A stretch of 7,724 bases of DNA from Gammaproteobacteria bacterium (GTDB taxonomy: Bacteria > Pseudomonadota > Gammaproteobacteria > Pseudomonadales > Azotimanducaceae): positions 1 through 7,724 of the forward strand of contig JAPOYW010000598.1 of the NCBI GenBank assembly GCA_026706425.1. The letters are read 5' to 3'. Every line of letters begins with the position of its first letter. The first letter of the stretch is position 1. Shown in pieces: positions 7,287 through 7,724 of this stretch. A program made the translations under genes and the position numbers. The notes under the pieces were generated by a model that had not been told where the DNA came from, did no database searches, and saw only the letters and a program-made list of their open reading frames with translations.

Positions 7287-7724
7287 TGCGCCAACGTTCT
7301 CTTGATCAGAAGGCGTCTATAGGTGCTCCTGTACCTCCCTCCCACTCTGATGACCCCACCTTCTCGGCTATTCAAATAGCTGTAGTTGGGCGCATCTGCC
7401 ATCGTGTACTTCCTCGTCTTTAGACCGTAGCGGTCGGCACTGGCCGTTATCCCTATGATCTCAAACTGCTCCGGGTTGTGCTTGTCCAGGAACGTGACCG
7501 GCACGCCCATCGCCCCTTCCCAATCCATCGGGATCTCCGCGATCCTGTCCACGTTGATGGCGTCGTAGTTGTCGTAGGCCGGGTACTCCTCCGGCGAGTA
7601 GCGCTTGTAGAGGATCAACTCTTCGTGGCGTTTCTCGTGGTCGAGATTGGTGAACCACGCCGCGTTTCCCCAGGGCAATCGCATTTGAGATTGCGGGTTT
7701 GACAACGTAGCGGGACGGGTCGAC
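7283..7724 (-). CDS. EcoRI-family adenine DNA methyltransferase, C-terminal part (cut by window edge)
   Basis: About 147 codons of the C-terminal part are visible; the frame is open to the window end, so the gene starts outside. A TTG at 7705 could be read as a start but has no ribosome site, and the preceding codons are also open. GNAAWFTNLDH, then YDNYDAI, then MGVPVTFLDKHNPEQFEIIGIT, then a tail ending in RLLIKRTLAQ match the conserved C-terminal block of the EcoRI_methylase family, whose members transfer a methyl group from S-adenosylmethionine to adenine N6. The catalytic NPPF-type motif and the SAM-binding motif should lie upstream and cannot be checked here, so activity is assumed. The stop overlaps the next gene by 4 bases, the usual geometry of a restriction-modification pair. 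Confidence 0.85.
   Translation of the reverse strand, partial: STRPATLSNPQSQMRLPWGNAAWFTNLDHEKRHEELILYKRYSPEEYPAYDNYDAINVDRIAEIPMDWEGAMGVPVTFLDKHNPEQFEIIGITASADRYGLKTRKYTMADAPNYSYLNSREGGVIRVGGRYRSTYRRLLIKRTLAQ

Noticed and set aside
6396..7322. Plus-strand frame of 308 codons opposite the DUF262-HNH gene
   Set aside because: It is antisense to a gene with clear domain motifs. Its composition (many V, L, R, H and D runs) is what the reverse strand of a high-GC gene gives, and it has no recognisable domain.
7703..7705. TTG as the start of the methyltransferase
   Set aside because: There is no ribosome site, the frame is open to the window end, and the family has a catalytic domain upstream of this block. 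The gene is cut by the window edge.
1..7724. CRISPR array, tRNA or rRNA genes
   Set aside because: I saw no regularly spaced identical repeats and no tRNA or rRNA signature. The only repeat array is the diverged pair at the left edge.

Overview
The window is high-GC bacterial DNA, roughly 60% G+C by eye, and reads as part of an anti-phage defence island. All five supported genes lie on the minus strand, so transcription runs from right to left. The gene content does not identify the host. Dense coding, G/C-ending codons and ATG starts with short purine-rich ribosome sites fit many high-GC phyla, and I do not name a taxon.

Right part (6192-7724): a two-gene restriction-modification-like module. 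The window edge cuts the upstream gene, a DNA adenine methyltransferase of the EcoRI-methylase family, so only its C-terminal part is visible. Its TGA stop overlaps by 4 bases the ATG of a DUF262-HNH protein, which has a GmrS-type DGQQR nucleotide-binding domain fused to a zinc-knuckle HNH nuclease. A 220-base gap follows.

Middle and left part (516-5971): a second module. It opens with a SIR2-domain protein, a predicted NAD+-consuming effector with an alpha-helical extension, followed at once by a helical protein that looks like DUF4020. The two reading frames are the same. They are separated only by one TAG codon and one CGC codon before the next ATG. This suggests either a single SIR2-DUF4020 gene of about 1,209 codons broken by an amber codon, or a stop-restart split protein. 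After 95 bases comes a 576-residue protein with a C-terminal OLD-like Toprim nuclease domain and no ATPase domain. It is the least familiar component.

Left edge (1-515): no convincing gene. It holds a degenerate direct repeat of about 61 bases in two copies, possibly the end of a mobile element or the border of the island.

Taken together, a DNA-marking and cutting system sits directly upstream of an NAD-depletion/Toprim system on the same strand. The family assignments rest on visible motifs. The functional link between the modules, and the role of the Toprim protein in the SIR2 operon, are inference.
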